A DNA stretch of 64,000 nucleotides from positions 62,001 to 126,000 of the forward strand of contig MGMF01000005.1 in NCBI GenBank assembly GCA_001796335.1, read 5' to 3'. Under the pieces are notes generated by a model. It saw only the letters and a program-made list of their open reading frames with translations, had not been told where the DNA came from and made no database searches. This document shows, one piece after another, positions 9,095 to 17,438 of this stretch; within the stretch, counting starts at the first letter, position 1; each line of letters opens with the position of its first letter. Position numbers and translations under genes: made by a program. The DNA is from Chloroflexi bacterium GWB2_49_20. GTDB lineage: Bacteria > Chloroflexota > Anaerolineae > Anaerolineales > Villigracilaceae.

Positions 9095-10072
9095 CTATTT
9101 TGATGCAGTCTCCACTCTTCTGAAGATGCGCCACGCCAACAGGGTTAACCACCGGGATGGCATTTTCTTCTGTCCAAACTCCCAATCCTTCCATGCTGTC
9201 CAAATTGATTCGAGTGTAAAGCATCCCTGCAGATCTGCCTTACATTCCAATATCCCGAGCATATCGAGAAATCTTTTATCATTTTTGAGCCAAGAAAATC
9301 GCGATAAGACATCAAGCACATGTATGAGGTCATACCATACAAAGGGAACTTTAAGTTTACGAAAATCAGTACCCATGTAGAACATATATGGGTGTTGTGT
9401 AGTGCTTTCGCTCCATAAATTAAGGATTGTATCTGCCCCTGTGTGACAGGCAGGGCTATCGCGTAATTCCGCAACTTCTGACAATGCCTTAAGCATGGCC
9501 AAATTCGCAAAAGGACAAGGATCATCTTTTCGCCCAGGTCCACGGAACTTGCCCAATTCCTTGGAGACGGCACAGGGCCAACCATTATCGCGTAACAATT
9601 CAATCAGATACTCGATGGCTGACTTTACTGCCGGTTCGTTACTAACGCCAAACTTTACCAAGGCATAAACAATGAGCGGAGCATCACATAAGGCCCATGC
9701 CCATTGATTATGGCCTGATCCGCCGTAATGCGTGGGGATATTCATCGGGAGTTGGAAGGGGCCTTCAGCAGATTGATGTTCCAAAATGCGCGCAACAATT
9801 GTATCCACACCGGGATCATGGACTGTAAATCCCAAATCAGCGATGAATGTCAGTTTATGAAACGACTGGCTGGCGCTCTTATGACTTGATATAACTGTCC
9901 CCGGCCATCCGGAGAGTTCCGTGACCAGGTTTTGTACCTGAGCATTCGCCAACATTGACTTCCGGGAAGAATTGACTTGTTGGTCGTTCTCGGATTGTCC
10001 CAGCAAATCGAGCCTTGTTCGATATTCAACCCAAGGTTCACCTACAAGCAGCCAATCGACAGGAGCACTCAT
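9095..10072 (-). CDS. Integron cassette protein, alpha-toroid-like, unknown function
   Basis: A 325-residue soluble protein with repeated helical segments and motifs such as GHNQWAWALCDAPL, NGWPCAVSKELGKFRGPG and YMGTDFRKLKVPFVWYD. The pattern of alternating helices, WP and aromatic residues suggests an alpha/alpha toroid like terpene cyclases or prenyltransferases. I recognise it as a conserved family of uncharacterised proteins but know no function. It starts 38 bases from an attI-like block (10111-10166) and ends at an attC-like site, so it is a gene cassette. Confidence 0.72.
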   Translation of the reverse strand: MSAPVDWLLVGEPWVEYRTRLDLLGQSENDQQVNSSRKSMLANAQVQNLVTELSGWPGTVISSHKSASQSFHKLTFIADLGFTVHDPGVDTIVARILEHQSAEGPFQLPMNIPTHYGGSGHNQWAWALCDAPLIVYALVKFGVSNEPAVKSAIEYLIELLRDNGWPCAVSKELGKFRGPGRKDDPCPFANLAMLKALSEVAELRDSPACHTGADTILNLWSESTTQHPYMFYMGTDFRKLKVPFVWYDLIHVLDVLSRFSWLKNDKRFLDMLGILECKADLQGCFTLESIWTAWKDWEFGQKKMPSRWLTLLAWRIFRRVETASK

Positions 10073-10110
10073 GGTCTATATCCTTGCCTACAACGTTATT
10101 GTGTTTTAGC

Positions 10111-10166
10111 TTCCAACTATTAATTATACGGATTTGTTATAATCTGCAATTATGCCACAAAATCAA
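10111..10166 (-). other. Second attI-like block with candidate promoter (no integrase)
   Basis: These ~55 bp match the block at 20150-20205 next to the integron integrase: both share CCAACTATT, TACGGA and CTGCAATTAT in the same order and spacing. On the minus strand it reads TTGATT (10161-10166), 19 bases, TATAAC (10136-10141), then GTTGGAA, a near match to the GTTRRRY core. The similarity ends exactly where repeat R2 begins. Confidence 0.6.
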
Positions 10167-10373
10167 AAAGCGCCCTCCATTCTTGGAAGGCGCTTCATCA
10201 TCTAATACTCTCTTTGTTCTAGGCTCGCGCAGTACCCCGCAGAGTGCCCGAAGGGTGCAGGGGCAAACCGCCGGCCTAAATTTACGACCAAAGGGAGTGC
10301 TGTGCTTGGCCACCGAAGGATACGACTCAGTACCCAAGGGGATGCTGGCGCGATCCGCGCGGGGTGTATGAAT
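10165..10373 (-). repeat. Dispersed DUF35-tail/terminator repeat, copy R2
   Basis: Contains a terminator-like hairpin (AAGCGCCCTCCA/TGGAAGGCGCTT, 10168-10195, followed on the minus strand by a T run), the conserved spacer CTCTTTGTTCTAGGCTCG, and the tail CGCCGGCCTAAATTTACGAC that reads GRKFRPA on the minus strand. Same orientation as the other copies. Confidence 0.75.
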
Positions 10374-10434
10374 GTGGTTATATAAACATTGTATTGTTTA
10401 TTGGACATAACAGTATAAAACCTGCGAGCCATAT

Positions 10435-10450
10435 TATAATTGCCACCATG
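10435..10450 (+). promoter_or_regulatory. -10 element placed for a leaderless transcript
   Basis: TATAAT at 10435-10440 ends 7 bases before the ATG at 10448, and there is no Shine-Dalgarno sequence. Transcription would begin at or next to the start codon. No clear -35 is visible. Confidence 0.5.
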
Positions 10451-10777
10451 TTTACTAAAAATCGCCTTGAACGCGAATCACAGACATTACAAGCCATGTT
10501 TTTACTTTACTGCCAAAGACACCATGGCTGCCAATCCAAATTATGCAAGCAGTGCCAGGAATTGCAGGACTATTCCTTGAACAGACTCAAACACTGCCCT
10601 TTCCAGCAAGGCAAGACCACCTGCGCAAAATGCCCAATCCATTGTTATAAATCTGAAATGCGGTCCAGAATCAAGCAAATCATGCGTTTCTCCGGCCCGA
10701 GGATGCTCTTGACCCATCCGATTCTGACTATACAACATTATCTGGATAGTTTAAGAAAAGAACCACAAGAATTGTAA
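10448..10777 (+). CDS. ygbA: Nitrous oxide-stimulated promoter (YgbA/NosP-like) family protein
   Basis: A 109-residue cysteine-rich protein. The motifs CKQCQELQDY, CPFQQGKTTCAKCPIHCYK and MRFSGPRMLLTHPI are characteristic of the YgbA family, linked in other bacteria to nitric oxide or nitrous oxide response. The six to eight cysteines suggest metal or Fe-S binding. I choose the internal ATG at 10448 because family similarity starts there (FTKNRLERESQTLQAM) and a TATAAT lies just upstream. Confidence 0.85.
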   Translation: MFTKNRLERESQTLQAMFLLYCQRHHGCQSKLCKQCQELQDYSLNRLKHCPFQQGKTTCAKCPIHCYKSEMRSRIKQIMRFSGPRMLLTHPILTIQHYLDSLRKEPQEL

Positions 10778-10803
10778 TACGCCTGTACTCACCTCCTTAA
10801 ATG

Positions 10804-11025
10804 AAGAAGCACTCTCCAGGCGGAGGGTGCTTCATTGTCTTAACATTCTCTTTGTTCCAGAATCGAAGTACAGGCTTATATTTACGACCGCAGGGAGTTC
10901 TGTGTATCCCCGCCTGCCCCTCGATGGGTGTAAACGAGCATTATTTGTTTATCCCTGCATGGCAGGTCGGAACTTATACCTGTACGTGCGACTTGGTCCG
11001 CGTGGGAACTTTTATGGTGGTGCTT
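10804..11025 (-). repeat. Dispersed DUF35-tail/terminator repeat, copy R3 (two tail units)
   Basis: Hairpin GAAGCACTCTCC/GGAGGGTGCTTC (10805-10833), spacer TTCTCTTTGTTCCAG, then two tail units: one near 10873 (ATTTACGACCGCAGGGAG) and one near 10967 (GGTCGGAACTTATACCTG). The second unit overlaps the 3' end of higA and supplies its stop codon. Confidence 0.7.
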
Positions 11026-11387
11026 TGAGCGTGCTTTCCCATAATCAAGTCGGCTGGAATCCCTAAACCGTTATGCAGCCGCCGGATCATTTCCAGTGAA
11101 AGTCCGCGCTTTCGATTGAGTACTTCTGAAACCCGCTCCTTGCTGCCCAAGTATGCGATCAGATCTGACCGGCTAAGTCCACGGCTTTCCATGTAATATT
11201 CCAACACCTGCACCGGATCATCCGGTTCAGGGATCGGGAAGTGTTTGGCTTCATATGCTTCAACCAGAGTCACCAGCACATCCATCCGGTCACCTTCTGG
11301 GGTTCCAGGGATAGATTCCATCAGCTTTTCGATTTCCTTCAATGCTGCCTGATAGTCAGCTTTGCTGTGAATAGGTTTGATATCCAT
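10974..11387 (-). CDS. higA: HigA-type antitoxin, XRE family
   Basis: 137 residues with an XRE helix-turn-helix in the C-terminal half (SRSDLIAYLGSKERVSEVLN). The N-terminal half (KADYQAALKEIEKLMES) is typical of the HigA/COG5499 group. It follows higB by 10 bp, toxin first as usual for higBA. The last ~20 residues (after LGIPADLIMGK) are encoded by repeat R3 and look acquired rather than native. Confidence 0.85.
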   Translation of the reverse strand: MDIKPIHSKADYQAALKEIEKLMESIPGTPEGDRMDVLVTLVEAYEAKHFPIPEPDDPVQVLEYYMESRGLSRSDLIAYLGSKERVSEVLNRKRGLSLEMIRRLHNGLGIPADLIMGKHAQSTTIKVPTRTKSHVQV

Positions 11388-11397
11388 TTTTTACTCC

Positions 11398-11691
11398 TTA
11401 TATCGTGTTGACATCGATCCGATCATATTCTTCGTGCGTTCCCACGAACCGAATGTACACCACGCCATGTTGATATACCACCACAACCACCAACCGGTAA
11501 TGATTGCCTTTGATATTGAAAACAGCTCGGTTATTAGCCACAAAACTGGCATTCTGATAAACCGCTTTGATATCCGCCGGGCTGTTCCAGGTGGCACGTT
11601 CCACATCATGGAACCAGGTCTGCAATGGGGTGGCAGCATCCGGATGCTTTTCCCAGAATTCCCACAGGATACGCCGGCTGATGATCCTCAT
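11398..11691 (-). CDS. higB: HigB-type toxin (mRNA interferase)
   Basis: A 97-residue RelE/HigB-like toxin. Start MRIISRRILWEFWEKHPDAA, then the middle motif FNIKGNHYRLV and the C-terminal VVYIRFVGTHEEYDRID match HigB proteins, which cleave mRNA on the ribosome. The upstream TATAAT ends 6 bases before the ATG, so the message may be leaderless. Confidence 0.9.
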   Translation of the reverse strand: MRIISRRILWEFWEKHPDAATPLQTWFHDVERATWNSPADIKAVYQNASFVANNRAVFNIKGNHYRLVVVVVYQHGVVYIRFVGTHEEYDRIDVNTI

Positions 11692-11697
11692 AACAGG

Positions 11698-11728
11698 ATT
11701 ATACCATATGGTTACCGTTTTGGTAACC
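11698..11728 (-). promoter_or_regulatory. higBA promoter with overlapping palindromic operator
   Basis: On the minus strand an extended -10 (TGG then TATAAT, 11698-11703) lies just upstream of higB. A perfect inverted repeat GGTTACC-N5-GGTAACC (11710-11728) overlaps the -35/spacer region. This is where a HigA autorepressor would be expected to bind. Confidence 0.7.
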
Positions 11729-11798
11729 TTGGATTAAAAGTAAAAGGGCTGTCCCCAACAAGGAGAGGAACAACCCTTTTTCAAAGAGGAGGGTAGAA

Positions 11799-12572
11799 TT
11801 ATTTCCTGGACGATTCAGCCATGCGGATCAGATCATCAATGGAAACATCTTGAGAAGCGGTTATGTGATATAACCATTCACCATCAATCCAATAAAGTTG
11901 AATGGCTGCTTTTTTATCCCAGCTTACCTCGACGGGAAAATCCCCTTGCCAGTCTACATCATTGAATGCCCAATCACCTCTTACTGAAACGGTGGATTGA
12001 CCATTTACCTGAACTTCCCGGTAACTTCCGGGGGCAACTGGAAAGGTAGATGCAGGTCCAACGACATAGCGATTTAATCCAAAATACCACCATTTTATGG
12101 AACGGGCGTACAACTGGATATGTTGTTCGAGTGTTGATCCCTTCCAAGAGAGCGATGCCATCTTGTCCGTACCGATGTCAGCCATCTGGATAACAGAATC
12201 AAATGTATATCCATCTGGAACCCAATCAGGTATCATTAACGCTCCGTCAAATGCAGCTTTGATATCGGATAGTGTATAAGATGTTGCCTGCTCCTGAGGA
12301 GGATCCACACTATCAATGTGGGGGAGTGTGGGGATCAAAATGTTAGGTTTTACATCAACCCATATATTGCCGATTTCAACCCAGCGCGGCATGGTCACAA
12401 TGCGAACACAAGCAATCACCAGAACCAAGGTTGCGATGACAAGCGCGGTGTTCCGGAGAGTTATTTTTTGGGCAATAAGCCGCGGTTTTGGCTGTGCAAT
12501 ATGGGCATATAATGCCGCGGAAAACTCACGAGGCGGTTGTGTATGGTACTTGGTCAGAAAATCATCTTTCAT
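11799..12572 (-). CDS. Membrane-anchored putative anti-sigma factor
   Basis: 257 residues: a short cytoplasmic N-terminus, one transmembrane helix (about 43-60, TALVIATLVLVIACVRI) and an extracytoplasmic domain with LMIPDWVPDGYTFDSV, reminiscent of DUF4367-type domains of anti-sigma proteins. It overlaps the 3' end of the ECF sigma gene by 11 bases. Role as anti-sigma factor is inferred from this arrangement. Confidence 0.7.
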   Translation of the reverse strand: MKDDFLTKYHTQPPREFSAALYAHIAQPKPRLIAQKITLRNTALVIATLVLVIACVRIVTMPRWVEIGNIWVDVKPNILIPTLPHIDSVDPPQEQATSYTLSDIKAAFDGALMIPDWVPDGYTFDSVIQMADIGTDKMASLSWKGSTLEQHIQLYARSIKWWYFGLNRYVVGPASTFPVAPGSYREVQVNGQSTVSVRGDWAFNDVDWQGDFPVEVSWDKKAAIQLYWIDGEWLYHITASQDVSIDDLIRMAESSRK

Positions 12573-13104
12573 TCTCCACCTCCCATTCAGAGCGGAGTTT
12601 AATAATAATCCTATTTAACATTGTGCCAACGTTAGATTCGCTTAGATGAGTCAGGTGGGCGATTTCGCGATTGCTAAATTCTGCGCCGAATTTTAAAGCA
12701 ATCAACTCCTGCTCGCGCCCCGGCAGTTTTGCCAGGAGCATTGAGAGACGCGAGAATTCCTGCTTCTGTTGAATAGTCTCTTCAACTATTGCCAAGTCAG
12801 CTTGCTGATGGATATCTTCGAATGAAAATTCTTGTTGAACACGGCGGAAGTGGTCGGTAGCAACGTTGCGGGCAATGGTAAAAAGCCAGGTAGAAAATGC
12901 TGCCAGATTCTTCTTATAGCGCCACCTGCCACGCCAGGCTTTCTCGAATGTGGTTGCGGTCAAGTCTTCAGCCTGATGACCATCACCGACCCGGTAGCGA
13001 AAGAAATTATAGATGCGTGGTAGTTCCTGGTGGTAAACAGCTTCCCAGTTAATGGCCTCCATGGAATCCTTTTCTCTTGCGAGAGTTCGTGATAATGTGT
13101 CCAT
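12562..13104 (-). CDS. ECF RNA polymerase sigma factor
   Basis: 180 residues. Region 2 contains YNFFRYRVGDGHQAEDLTA and FSTWLFTIARNVATDHFR; region 4 contains LPGREQELIALKFGAEFSNR and LSESNVGTMLNRII. A shorter start at the ATG encoding MEAINWEAVY (13059) is equally plausible. Cotranscribed with the putative anti-sigma gene. Confidence 0.9.
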   Translation of the reverse strand: MDTLSRTLAREKDSMEAINWEAVYHQELPRIYNFFRYRVGDGHQAEDLTATTFEKAWRGRWRYKKNLAAFSTWLFTIARNVATDHFRRVQQEFSFEDIHQQADLAIVEETIQQKQEFSRLSMLLAKLPGREQELIALKFGAEFSNREIAHLTHLSESNVGTMLNRIIIKLRSEWEVENER

Positions 13105-13566
13105 CTCTATATCATTATACGTAAAGGGAGAAGATGTATCACAACAAAAAAGCGCCCTCCATTTCTGGAAGGTGCTTAAGTGAATAAAGATTTCTATATA
13201 CTAGGCTCGCGCAGTGCCCCATAAGGGGCAAATCGCCGGCCTGAATTTACGACCAAAGGAGTACTGTGCACACCTGCCTTCGAAGTTTGGGAATACATAC
13301 ATCTCGGTCTGTGCGATGAAGGCTTACGCGATTCGCGGGTGGATTAAAAAATAGGTGCATTCAACGCAAATTTATCCTACAAACTAAAAGATAACCTAAG
13401 TATTCATCTAGTGTTAGTTAATCATACGAAATCGCGTGACGAGAATCAAAAATCAGCAAACAATATCCGCGAAACTGCTGGTCAGATAACAAATATAAGA
13501 TTAAAAATGCTCCTGCAAAATTTCTTGCATACGACTGCGTAAGGTTCCCATGTGTGTTCCATCATT
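13105..13566. repeat. Intergenic stretch holding repeat copy R13
   Basis: No gene seen. Positions about 13146-13345 carry a copy of the dispersed repeat: hairpin AGCGCCCTCCA/TGGAAGGTGCTT, then CTAGGCTCGCGCAGTG and CGCCGGCCTGAATTTACGAC, in the same (minus) orientation as the others. The rest is A+T-rich and featureless. Confidence 0.65.
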
Positions 13567-15936
13567 TTAATCCTCAAATGCGGCAAATGACTTCCCCAGC
13601 AGGGCACCTGCCTCCTGGTGATTAACTGGCTTGGCAAAGAGAAACCCTTGCACATACTTGCATCCCATCGCAAGTAGTATGGATAGCTGGTCGTTTGTTT
13701 CAACACCCTCCGCAATCACATTCATTCCTAGACTGTGTGCTAGTGCCAAAACCGTTCGGACGATCTCTAAACCGCTGCCAGGGGTTCCTAGTTGGCTGAT
13801 GAAAGTGCGATCAATCTTGAGTGTGTCAATTGGTAGAGAGTGTAGGTATCCCAGCGATGAATACCCTGTTCCAAAATCATCAATTTGCACCTGTACGCCC
13901 AATTCGCGTAACTTTAAAAGTATGGCAGAAGTAAACGCGGCGTCTTCAACTATCAAGCTTTCCGTCAGTTCCAATTTCAAACTGCTGGCATCCAATTTGT
14001 TTATTTTCAGGATCTCAGCAATCTTTTGAACCAAATCCGTTTGTGTGCATTGCCTGGTAGATAAATTCACGCTAACCGTCAGCGGTGGATCTTTAGGATA
14101 TTGAACCTGCCAGGCGCGAATCTGGCGGCATGCCTCGTCTAGAACCCAATAACCCATCGGAACGATGAGCCCCATTTCTTCAAGGGTTGGTATGAATTCT
14201 GCTGGAGCGGTTAGGCCCCGTGTTGGATGCTGCCAGCGTACCAACGCCTCAAATCCAGTGATTCGCCGGGTTTCCAGATCTATGATTGGCTGGTAGTAAA
14301 CGATAAACTCCTGACGTTCCAAAGCTTTTCGCAGGTCAGTCTCAAGTTCTAGGTGTGTCATCACACCATCTAGCATCGCCGGATCAAAAATTTCATAGCG
14401 GTTCCGCCCTTGTTTCTTGGCACGATACATTGCAATATCGGCATCGCGTAAGATATCCTCCGCTCGCTTGTACCTGGCATCATTCAGCACAATGCCCATG
14501 CTTACGGATATAAATACCTTGTGACCTCCCAAATCAGCAGGCAAATCCAGACTATTTAGGATCCGATTTGCAACAATTTTGTAATCCGTGGGAAATTCCA
14601 TATCTTCAAGCAAGATGACAAACTCATCGCCCCCCAAACGCGCAACGGTATCTTGGCTGCGTAAGCAGGCTTTTAGACGGTGTGCGCTTTCGATCAGTAA
14701 TAAATCCCCGATATTGTGGCCCATGCTGTCATTCACCACCTTGAAGCGATCCAAATCCAAGAAGAATACGGCAAACTTAAAATTCTTATTCCGCTTGGAG
14801 CGTTCCATCGCATGGCGCAGGAGATCGATAAATAAAACACGATTAGGCAGATTCGTCAGAGGATCATGCAACGAGGTATATGAGAGTTGCTCTCCAATGC
14901 GTTTGCGTTCTACAAGTTCGACATTTAGTTCCTCGTTGACTTGGCTGAGCTTTAGAGTGCGGTCAGCTACCTGCTGTTTCAGCGTGGAATTCAGGATCTG
15001 GAGGCGGTCAAGCATGTGGTTAATGTAGATATTCAGGCTGCCAAATTCGTCTGGGAGAGAAACTTCAATGCGCTGGCTGAGGTCACCTTTTTCGACTTCG
15101 CTAAACAGCTTGATCATCTTGCGGAATGGGTTGGAGAAAAAGGATACTAGCTGGAAAGAAAGGAACACTCCCACGACAATGGCTCCAACACCCGCATTCA
15201 CAATCACCAACAACGCATTGGTCAGGAGTTGAGGGGAATGAGAGATAAGCCTCATCTGGTGATAGACAGTGGGTATAACCAGAAACAAGGTAACCATCAC
15301 CAACCCAATCATCGAGAGCGATAATTTCAACCATAAACGCATTCCTTTCATACCAGCCAATTGCCTTTCAAACTGTTTGGGGAGTAAGGCTTGGATGATC
15401 GGCTCGAACAATTGATTGAGCGTCAGGTTTTCCAGGATGCTGTTTGTCAGACCGGCTGCCATCGCCGCCGAACTGAGGTAAAAGATTTGCTCAAAGCTGA
15501 GGTGAAGGCCGAAATACCCATATGCCAGGGTCGGGGCCAGCACCAGAATTAATAGTTCCATGAATTCGTAAAAGAGATAATTTTTGGTAGCAGAAGTCGC
15601 TTGCTCCCAGGCAAGTTTTTCCTGCTCAGGGTCGGTGCTGATCGCCCTGGGTTGGCCGGGTTTCAACAGGCATGTAAACAAATCTTGATTGAAATGAGAG
15701 AATTGCACAAGCAGAATTGCATTCCTTAACAACAAGGCAACGCCGCCGAATATTAACAGGCTGGTGCCCTGGGTTTTGCTAAATCCTGCATTTTGCTGAG
15801 CCGGCATGGCGGTTAACAAAAGCATCATTGTAGTATTGATTAATTGCGTGAAAAGAAGAATCAGGATCGGATAACGCCTGCCTGTACGGATGAGAAGTCT
15901 ATTGATGAAAGAAGGTGAATTGTTTTTTTTCGCCAT
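13567..15936 (-). CDS. Membrane-bound GGDEF-EAL cyclic-di-GMP enzyme
   Basis: 789 residues. The N-terminal half has several transmembrane helices (about 20-45, 60-80, 125-150, 205-225, 240-265), followed by a HAMP-like segment (NPFRKMIKLFSEVEKGDLSQ) and a short coiled coil. The GGDEF domain has an intact LGGDEFVILLED motif and the EAL domain has FEALVRWQHP, DDFGTGYSSLGYL, LKIDRTFI and AEGVET. Both synthesis and breakdown of c-di-GMP are therefore possible. No receptor-type sensor domain was recognised. It is transcribed away from the integron; a long A+T-rich leader precedes it. Confidence 0.93.
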   Translation of the reverse strand: MAKKNNSPSFINRLLIRTGRRYPILILLFTQLINTTMMLLLTAMPAQQNAGFSKTQGTSLLIFGGVALLLRNAILLVQFSHFNQDLFTCLLKPGQPRAISTDPEQEKLAWEQATSATKNYLFYEFMELLILVLAPTLAYGYFGLHLSFEQIFYLSSAAMAAGLTNSILENLTLNQLFEPIIQALLPKQFERQLAGMKGMRLWLKLSLSMIGLVMVTLFLVIPTVYHQMRLISHSPQLLTNALLVIVNAGVGAIVVGVFLSFQLVSFFSNPFRKMIKLFSEVEKGDLSQRIEVSLPDEFGSLNIYINHMLDRLQILNSTLKQQVADRTLKLSQVNEELNVELVERKRIGEQLSYTSLHDPLTNLPNRVLFIDLLRHAMERSKRNKNFKFAVFFLDLDRFKVVNDSMGHNIGDLLLIESAHRLKACLRSQDTVARLGGDEFVILLEDMEFPTDYKIVANRILNSLDLPADLGGHKVFISVSMGIVLNDARYKRAEDILRDADIAMYRAKKQGRNRYEIFDPAMLDGVMTHLELETDLRKALERQEFIVYYQPIIDLETRRITGFEALVRWQHPTRGLTAPAEFIPTLEEMGLIVPMGYWVLDEACRQIRAWQVQYPKDPPLTVSVNLSTRQCTQTDLVQKIAEILKINKLDASSLKLELTESLIVEDAAFTSAILLKLRELGVQVQIDDFGTGYSSLGYLHSLPIDTLKIDRTFISQLGTPGSGLEIVRTVLALAHSLGMNVIAEGVETNDQLSILLAMGCKYVQGFLFAKPVNHQEAGALLGKSFAAFED

Positions 15937-16308
15937 AAACCTGACCTTTTCGAAAAATTCAATATGTTGCTAGATGATTAAATTAATATTCCCCCGCCCA
16001 AACCCATTACTTCTAAAAACTTTAACATCACCACTTCAGTTCTAGCCTCTAACAAAAACTTTGCCAGCAAGTTGCGTGCTATTTAACCATCAATCAGCTT
16101 GGCGATGAGAATGCCCAGCATGTCCTTGCTCCTCTTTACAATTTCTCGACCCAAATATTCTTCAAAGAAACCAAAATTTATCAGTGGTATATTTGGAATT
16201 TAAGACACACCACTAAATTATTGTTCTAAATGCAATTATACATGAATAAAACTATAAACAAGCGCAACCAAAGTGAACCAGAAATGTAGCAAAAAACAAT
16301 GCTGCCAA
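15937..16308. other. Non-coding region upstream of the GGDEF-EAL gene
   Basis: About 370 A+T-rich bases without a convincing open frame. It should hold the promoter of the minus-strand GGDEF-EAL gene; no clear consensus was found. Confidence 0.4.
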
Positions 16309-16478
16309 AAAAAACCGCTACCAAATGGATAGCGGTTCAGCATCTTGTTACCTCAAAACCGGCCTGAACTTACGACCAATGGGAGTGCTGTGCATCCCCC
16401 TGCGGGGGACTTTACCCGCCTGCCCCGTCCTTTTGGGGTATATACGACTCGGTTCGCGCGGCGGAGGTGAGAGTGTCG
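16309..16478 (-). repeat. Dispersed DUF35-tail/terminator repeat, copy R16
   Basis: The hairpin is AACCGCTA/TAGCGGTT (16313-16338), a different stem sequence from the other copies. The tail ACCGGCCTGAACTTACGACC, GGGAGTGCTGTGCATCCC and GTATATACGACTCGGTTCGC is clearly shared. It abuts the attC-like site at 16479, just as copy R1 abuts the one at 8948. Confidence 0.7.
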
Positions 16479-16666
16479 ATCTAACGGTTTGCGTATGTCC
16501 CGCATGCTTTATGCGGGATGCTTGCAGGTGAGCGGGCTGGGATTCTGTTGGGGCAGGAAAAACTAAAAGCCAGCCTGTCCTGGAGGACAGTCCAGGGAAA
16601 AATGCTTGAAAATGCCGCACGCCGCGAAGCGGCAGTCCCACACGTCAGGTGCACGCTTTGTTAGGC
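16479..16666 (-). other. attC-like site, cassette 4 (DUF1801)
   Basis: 188 bp. On the minus strand it begins GCCTAAC (16660-16666, RYYYAAC) and ends GTTAGAT (16479-16485, GTTRRRY). The inner 60-70 bp (AAAGCCAGCCTGTCCTGGAG and flanks) is shared with the sites at 18097 and 19063. Two internal hairpins are visible (CCGCTTCGCGG; CCCGCATAAAGCATGCGGG). Confidence 0.8.
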
Positions 16667-16715
16667 GCTCTGTGACACTGACACAATGCCTCTGCGAGAT
16701 CTGCCAAAGATATTC

Positions 16716-17072
16716 TTAATCCAGCTCTGCTAGTCTGGCCCGGACCAAATCCTTCACTAATTCTTCATCGATTTCCCAATCGACAGGGATCTGAAAGCAG
16801 TTCTTGAAGAGGACAAACTTCCCCAACCTCACCTTAAAGTTTTCAATTACACGAAAACTCCAGGGTGAAAATGTTAAATGATGCTTGTAGGCACAAACGC
16901 CAACTACATACTTCCCATTCCGGTGGATGTTAGGTACGTTCCAGGACATTTTGGACTCTAGTTCCGGAAATTGGGTAAGAATCAAATCAATTACGGACCT
17001 GAGAGTCCTCTCTTTCGTAGGATCCAGTGAAGCTAAATATTCCTCAACTGAATTGAATTTTGGGGATTTCAT
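16716..17072 (-). CDS. DUF1801 family cassette protein
   Basis: 118 residues starting MKSPKFNSVEEYLASLDPTK. The motifs LESKMSWNVPNIHRNGKY and HHLTFSPWSF are typical of DUF1801 (YdhG-like), a small fold of unknown function often found near regulators and in mobile cassettes. I prefer the ATG at 17072 (preceded by GGAAAG) over the longer frame to 17168, which would run into the neighbouring attC. It lies 49 bp upstream of its attC. Confidence 0.85.
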   Translation of the reverse strand: MKSPKFNSVEEYLASLDPTKERTLRSVIDLILTQFPELESKMSWNVPNIHRNGKYVVGVCAYKHHLTFSPWSFRVIENFKVRLGKFVLFKNCFQIPVDWEIDEELVKDLVRARLAELD

Positions 17073-17162
17073 TTCTTTCCGACTCCTCGTGTAAATGCCA
17101 CAATCGCATTTGCATGGCCATGGCCCATTTTGAAATTCTCTTTTAGTCGTTTGGGTTCTAGC

Positions 17163-17295
17163 GCCCAACGGTCGGCGGTATGCGCCGTAGGGGATTTCGG
17201 AGCTGCGTTCGTGTCACCCGATACAAACCTTGATGCGAGCTGAAACGCTTGATTTACCACTAAAAACCCCTATGGCGTATGACCGCTTGTTGAAA
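17163..17295 (-). other. attC-like site, cassette 3 (OmdA)
   Basis: 133 bp. On the minus strand it begins TTTCAAC (17289-17295, 6 of 7 match to RYYYAAC) and ends GTTGGGC (17163-17169, full GTTRRRY). The arms are strongly complementary (GCGGTCATACGCCATAGGGG against CCCCTACGGCGCATACCGCC). It is a different attC lineage from the three long sites. Confidence 0.75.
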
Positions 17296-17308
17296 GGAGT
17301 ATTTTTTA

Positions 17309-17413
17309 TTTCGTCCATTTCCACCATTCATTTGCAATTTTGTCCCAATTAAACTTGTTGTAACCAGGCTGTCCATTTGGTGTCAACGCAACGCGAAGTG
17401 AGGCAATATCTTA
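17309..17413 (-). pseudogene. 3' remnant of an unknown cassette gene
   Basis: A minus-strand frame reading DIASLRVALTPNGQPGYN followed by KFNWDKIANEWWKWTK and a stop lies just upstream of the attC at 17163, between it and the OmdA gene. It has protein-like composition but no start codon and is bounded upstream by an in-frame stop. It looks like the tail of an older cassette gene whose front was lost. Confidence 0.5.
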
Positions 17414-17438
17414 AAGTTTGAATTATTTTCGCATCGAA

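Noticed and set aside
16348-16641. Minus-strand open frame of about 97 codons across the attC and repeat
   Set aside because: It crosses a recombination site and a repeat; the protein-like motifs come from the repeat tail and the attC core, which recur in different frames.
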